A stretch of 17,356 nucleotides of DNA from an uncultured Bacteroidales bacterium (GTDB lineage: Bacteria; Bacteroidota; Bacteroidia; Bacteroidales; Lentimicrobiaceae), in contig CALCQV010000059.1 of NCBI GenBank assembly GCA_937894795.1, positions 1-17,356 on the forward strand. The letters are read 5' to 3'. Position numbers and translations under genes: made by a program. The notes beneath the pieces are model-generated. The model made no database searches. It had not been told where the DNA came from and saw nothing but the letters and a program-made list of their open reading frames with translations. Below, piece after piece: positions 15,282 to 17,356 of this stretch (positions within the stretch are counted from its first letter, which is position 1; every line of letters starts with the position of its first letter).

Positions 15282-16070
15282 TTAAGTGGTTGATTTTCTT
15301 TTTGGCTTAAGGGCAAGAATAAGGAAAATGATAATAGCGACAGCCAGAATGACGGTTCCGGCCATTTTTGTGACATTAAGCACATACTCCTGACCTGCGG
15401 GGTCGTATGAATAGCAGAATTGCAGTACCTTGTTGATGGTGGGGCCGCTTATTCCCTTTGATGCTTCAACCAGGGCCATCTTGAATTCAAACGGCAGGAA
15501 ATAGGTGCCCTGTAGGTATCTGGTTATCTTGGCATCAGGGCTTATCATGGTCAATACCCCGGGATGCATGAAGTCATTGCCTGCTCTTTTGTACTTGAAG
15601 CCAATGGTTTCGGTTATCAGGGCAATGTTGGCACTGTCGGCTGTAAAGAATTGCCACCCCTCGGCATCTATATCCTTTTGTATGAGGTTCAGATAGTTTG
15701 CCCTCTTTTTTACGGCCAGGTCTGTGCCTTCCCTTGGGTCAAAGCTGATGGTCAGTATCTGATAGTCCTTGTTTAATACCAGGTCAGTCTTATCAACCGT
15801 TTCTGCCACACTGGTCATCAGCGGGCTGCAGATACCGGGACATCTGTAATAAACAAGTATAAGCACTGTTGGCTTGGTGATGAGCGACTTCAGGTCTTTC
15901 AATTCACCTTTGGTATCCATTACCATCAATCCTTCAGGAATATACTCGTTTAAGTGTTCTACTACACCTATCTCGGGCTGAGGCGTATTGATATCTTCAA
16001 GTGCCTTTACCTGGGCATTGGCCAGTATGGTCGTAAGGACCAGAAATGCAATAAGCAGGAATCGTTTCAT
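15282..16070 (-). CDS. SCO1/SenC-family copper chaperone for CuA assembly
   Basis: A thioredoxin-fold copper protein that helps insert copper into CuA of subunit II, acting on the periplasmic side. Starting at the ATG 16070-16068 gives 262 residues with a proper signal peptide (MKRFLLIAFLVLTTILANAQ). The copper site is C77-PGI-C81 in YYRCPGICSPLM plus H169 in NDFMHPGVL, all as expected for Sco. A C-terminal hydrophobic helix (about 233-251, followed by LKPKRKSTT) anchors the protein, so topology is periplasmic domain then cytosolic tail. An in-frame ATG at 16106 exists, but it would overlap actF and bury the signal peptide, so I prefer 16070, 16 bases after actF. It lies directly upstream of coxA. 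Confidence 0.93.
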   Translation of the reverse strand: MKRFLLIAFLVLTTILANAQVKALEDINTPQPEIGVVEHLNEYIPEGLMVMDTKGELKDLKSLITKPTVLILVYYRCPGICSPLMTSVAETVDKTDLVLNKDYQILTISFDPREGTDLAVKKRANYLNLIQKDIDAEGWQFFTADSANIALITETIGFKYKRAGNDFMHPGVLTMISPDAKITRYLQGTYFLPFEFKMALVEASKGISGPTINKVLQFCYSYDPAGQEYVLNVTKMAGTVILAVAIIIFLILALKPKRKSTT

Positions 16071-16086
16071 AATATTTTTTCTTCTG

Positions 16087-17250
16087 TTAATGTACATGAT
16101 GTTCAAGACTCTCTTCCAGATATGGATGATTCATCGGGATAACAGGGGCAGAGGCCAGTGCTCTGGCAGTGATAAAGATAAACAATCCCGAGAAGCCAAG
16201 GAAAAATCCAATTTCTGTAATTCCAAACAGCGGATGATGCACCACGCCGGCAAAAATCTGCTCATATAAATCGAGGTATTGTCCGGCAATGAGGAGAATG
16301 CAGATGGCTTTCAGAACCTTGATATTCTTGTTAATTGCCTGTGATAACAGCAGAACGAAAGGTATAAACCAGTTTATGCTGAAGTTCAGATAGAACAATA
16401 CCTCAAATCCATTCTTAAAGCGGTGTGCGTAGTATTCCGTCTCTTCGGGGATGTTGCCATACCAAATAAGCATGAACTGGGAGAAGGTGAAGTATCCCCA
16501 GATTATGGCAAGAATGAATATATACCTCGAAAAGTCAAGCAGATGGCTCTTGTTCAGTTTTGGGAAATAACCCCTTTCATACAGTAGAATCACTATCAGT
16601 GCTATGATGACAGAACCGTGATAGAAGGCGGCTACAAAGTTCTTTAGTGCGAAGATGGTGCTGAACCAATGGACATCAATCGACATGATCCAGTCGAATG
16701 TGGCAAAGCTGAATGTGATAGCCAGCAGGAAGATGTAGACCTTTGAAAGGAATTCACTCTTTTCAAAAAACTGTTGTCCGCCAATCTTGTCTTCTGCCAG
16801 TGAAGCTCTCCTGAGCAACTGAGTCATGACGGTCCAGACGATAAAGACGATGATCAGCCTGATGAAGAAGAAGGGGATATTCAGGTAGGGCGACTTATGT
16901 TGAACCAGCATATCGGTTTCAAGCACATCGGCATGGCTCCAATGATATAGTTGCCCCATACCAAAGAAGAGCAGGAGCATGATGATGCCGGCATAAGGAA
17001 TATAGGCCATCATGGCTTCAGGCACTCTTTTGAACATTGACGACCAGCCCGACTGTGTAATATATTGAATGGCGATGAAGAAACTTGCGCCGATGGAAAG
17101 TGACAGGAAATAATAGTTGTTAAGCAACAGGTTGGCCCATGCTCGCTCTGGGTGAGTGAGGAAGGCGTAGATAACTACAATTGCGCCGATAACAATAAGA
17201 GCAATAGAAGCAAGCTTTAGATTTCGGGATAAGGTAAATTGGTTTTCCAT
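16087..17250 (-). CDS. actF: Alternative complex III subunit ActF (quinol:cytochrome c oxidoreductase membrane subunit)
   Basis: A 387-residue polytopic membrane protein with about 10 hydrophobic helices, one of the membrane subunits of ACIII, which replaces cytochrome bc1 in many Bacteroidota. ACIII oxidises menaquinol and feeds electrons to the caa3 oxidase encoded next to it. Recognisable features are SRNLKLASIALIVIGAIV at the start, AFLTHPERAWANLLLNNYYFLSL, the SFATFDWIMSIDVHWFSTIF block (about 185-204), and the IWGYFTFSQFMLIWYGNIPEE segment (about 248-268). The C-terminal tail is soluble and His-rich (LEESLEHHVH). It follows the actE stop by 11 bases and precedes sco by 16 bases. ActF carries no heme. 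Confidence 0.93.
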   Translation of the reverse strand: MENQFTLSRNLKLASIALIVIGAIVVIYAFLTHPERAWANLLLNNYYFLSLSIGASFFIAIQYITQSGWSSMFKRVPEAMMAYIPYAGIIMLLLFFGMGQLYHWSHADVLETDMLVQHKSPYLNIPFFFIRLIIVFIVWTVMTQLLRRASLAEDKIGGQQFFEKSEFLSKVYIFLLAITFSFATFDWIMSIDVHWFSTIFALKNFVAAFYHGSVIIALIVILLYERGYFPKLNKSHLLDFSRYIFILAIIWGYFTFSQFMLIWYGNIPEETEYYAHRFKNGFEVLFYLNFSINWFIPFVLLLSQAINKNIKVLKAICILLIAGQYLDLYEQIFAGVVHHPLFGITEIGFFLGFSGLFIFITARALASAPVIPMNHPYLEESLEHHVH

Positions 17251-17261
17251 CTCAGCTTAAT

Positions 17262-17356
17262 TTATTGTTTTTGTAACTCATGTTTAATATAAAGGGCGAT
17301 TTTCCATCGATCATCAGGTCTGATCATGTGTCCATGTGCCCCCATTACCTGATATC
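17262..17356 (-). CDS. actE: ActE, mono-heme cytochrome c subunit of ACIII, C-terminal fragment
   Basis: Only the last 30 codons and the stop (17264-17262) are in the window, and the gene continues beyond its right edge. They encode YQVMGAHGHMIRPDDRWKIA and end LYIKHELQKQ, the usual end of an ACIII class I cytochrome c domain: a Met likely to be the axial heme ligand (in GHM) and the conserved PxDRWK...LY helix. ActE shuttles electrons from the multi-heme ActA/iron-sulfur ActB side toward the oxidase. Location just before actF fixes the subunit name; the CxxCH site is out of view. Confidence 0.82.
   Translation of the reverse strand, partial: YQVMGAHGHMIRPDDRWKIALYIKHELQKQ

Noticed and set aside
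16071..16106. Longer start for the Sco protein at 16106
   Set aside because: It would overlap actF by 20 bases and place 12 polar and basic residues before a good signal peptide; the ATG at 16070 is better.

Overview
The window reads as chromosomal DNA of a member of the Bacteroidota. Supporting signs are a very large secreted protein with a type IX secretion (T9SS) C-terminal domain, several good matches to the Bacteroidota -7 promoter element TAnnTTTG, a DUF4492 gene next to cydAB, a DUF4159 gene next to rsmE, and an alternative complex III (ACIII)/caa3 oxidase gene order typical of the phylum. The order or family cannot be fixed from the sequence alone. Almost every gene is a housekeeping or respiratory gene. 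I found no rRNA, tRNA, CRISPR array, insertion sequence or phage gene.

Layout, left to right. (1) 1-884, minus: rsmE (16S rRNA m3U1498 methyltransferase) followed 3 bases later by the start of a DUF4159 protein cut by the window edge. (2) 909-4660, minus: a single-gene unit for a 1218-residue secreted beta-propeller/PKD protein, with its own terminator. (3) 4709-7958, minus: a cytochrome bd oxidase operon in the order DUF4492 small membrane protein, cydA, cydB, and a 45-residue single-helix membrane protein that resembles CydX in position and size. (4) 8004-8327, minus: a small lipoprotein with a heavy-metal-associated (HMA) domain. (5) 8433-9905, plus: a CPA1/NhaP2-type cation/proton antiporter with a cytosolic RCK-C domain. 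(6) 9906-10753: a regulatory spacer with two inverted repeats, then an unrecognised secreted protein with its own promoter and a textbook terminator. (7) 10767-10930: a 66-base tandem repeat whose last copy runs into the stop codon of ctaB. (8) 10919-17356, minus: the distal part of an ACIII-caa3 operon, transcribed actE(partial)-actF-sco-coxA-coxC-cox4-coxB-ctaB.

How it works together: ACIII (ActA-F) oxidises menaquinol and passes electrons to the caa3 oxidase, whose subunit II carries its own cytochrome c domain. Sco helps build the CuA centre and CtaB makes heme O on the way to heme A, so the operon holds the terminal respiratory branch plus its assembly factors. Subunit I has the YSHPAVY form of the helix VI motif, marking an A2-type oxidase. 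The separate bd oxidase operon supplies a second quinol-oxidising branch suited to low oxygen, so the organism probably respires over a range of oxygen levels.

The least expected items are the tiny reading frame after cydB, the glutamate-for-aspartate changes in the CydB proton path, the tandem repeat that appears to be copied from the 3' end of ctaB, and the solitary secreted protein behind a structured leader. I do not see a clearly new multi-gene system here.
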